Positions 63,942 through 64,000 of a stretch of DNA of 64,000 nucleotides are shown piece by piece (positions within the stretch are counted from its first letter, which is position 1; each line of letters begins with the position of its first letter). The translations under genes were made by a program, and so were the position numbers. This stretch comes from Nocardioides soli (lineage in GTDB: Bacteria > Actinomycetota > Actinomycetes > Propionibacteriales > Nocardioidaceae). The DNA is taken from NCBI RefSeq assembly GCF_014191495.1, contig NZ_JACHWR010000001.1:1240001-1304000 (forward strand), given 5' to 3'. The notes under the pieces are model-generated. The model did not search any database and was not told the DNA's origin. It was given only the letters and a program-made list of their open reading frames with translations.

Positions 63942-64000
63942 TCACGCACCTTCGAGGCTGAGGGCCGTCTCGGCCTGCGGGAACGTGTCGCTGACCTCGG
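63942..64000 (-). CDS. C-terminal end of a further minus-strand gene
   Basis: The last 59 bases on the minus strand read in one frame as EVSDTFPQAETALSLEGA followed by TGA at 63944-63942. The stop lies 4 nt before the LLM ATG, so this gene is probably part of the same operon. Too little remains to identify the product. Confidence 0.6.
   Translation of the reverse strand, partial: EVSDTFPQAETALSLEGA

Overview
The window looks like chromosomal DNA of a high-GC actinobacterium, most likely Nocardioides or a close relative. The evidence is the very GC-rich sequence, the actinobacterial gene order tatD - rpfB - rsmA - ispE - ABC-F, a mannosyltransferase of the GT39 type beside rsmI, a mycothiol-type enzyme, a DUF222/13E12 HNH protein, F420-type oxidoreductases, and palindromic intergenic repeats. 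The genus is an inference; no rRNA or tRNA gene was found.

Layout. 1-14100: housekeeping genes (ABC-F ATPase, ispE, rsmA, rpfB, tatD, rsmI, protein mannosyltransferase) interrupted by two adjacent secreted proteins sharing Ig-like modules, one an M6-family metalloprotease. 14100-21500: a secreted nuclease-fold/Calx-beta protein, a PepSY membrane pair, a MarR regulator with a clear operator, and a polar amino-acid ABC transporter whose binding protein and permease are fused. 21650-28340: one giant secreted protein joining a PHP domain, a purple-acid-phosphatase-like module and three GLUG-repeat units. 28600-38070: DUF222 HNH protein, a repeat cluster, a GH4 glycosidase/kinase pair, a methyltransferase, a two-component system, an SMP-30-like secreted protein and an ankyrin lipoprotein. 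38100-44914: a peptide-type ABC transporter operon ending in a DUF1838 gene. 44977-52081: an iron/heme region, with a minus-strand operon (heme oxygenase, NuoF-like flavoprotein, small ferredoxin, VIT1/CCC1 transporter) divergent from two surface proteins built of neocarzinostatin-like domains, the larger with an LPQTG sorting signal. 52323-64000: a long minus-strand catabolic cluster (LLM oxidoreductase, CoA-transferase, MmgE/PrpD, triple-RidA protein, two MaoC-type proteins, Ltp2-like thiolase, DUF35 protein, acyl-CoA dehydrogenase, SDR, CitE-type lyase, small cupin-like protein), with the gene content of a retro-aldol side-chain degradation module.

The most unusual feature is non-coding. 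A 51-bp palindromic element, always built as a 17-nt arm, 17-nt loop and 17-nt arm, occurs 13 times at four intergenic sites. Each arm has a conserved outer 6 bp and inner 6 bp flanking 5 variable bases. Where copies are adjacent they are always exactly 73 bp apart, even when their sequences differ: eight copies at 56225-56786, pairs at 52143-52266 and 58945-59068, and one perfect single copy at 2044-2094. The eight-copy array lies exactly between the Ltp2-like thiolase gene and its probable DUF35 partner. I do not recognise this element as a named family.
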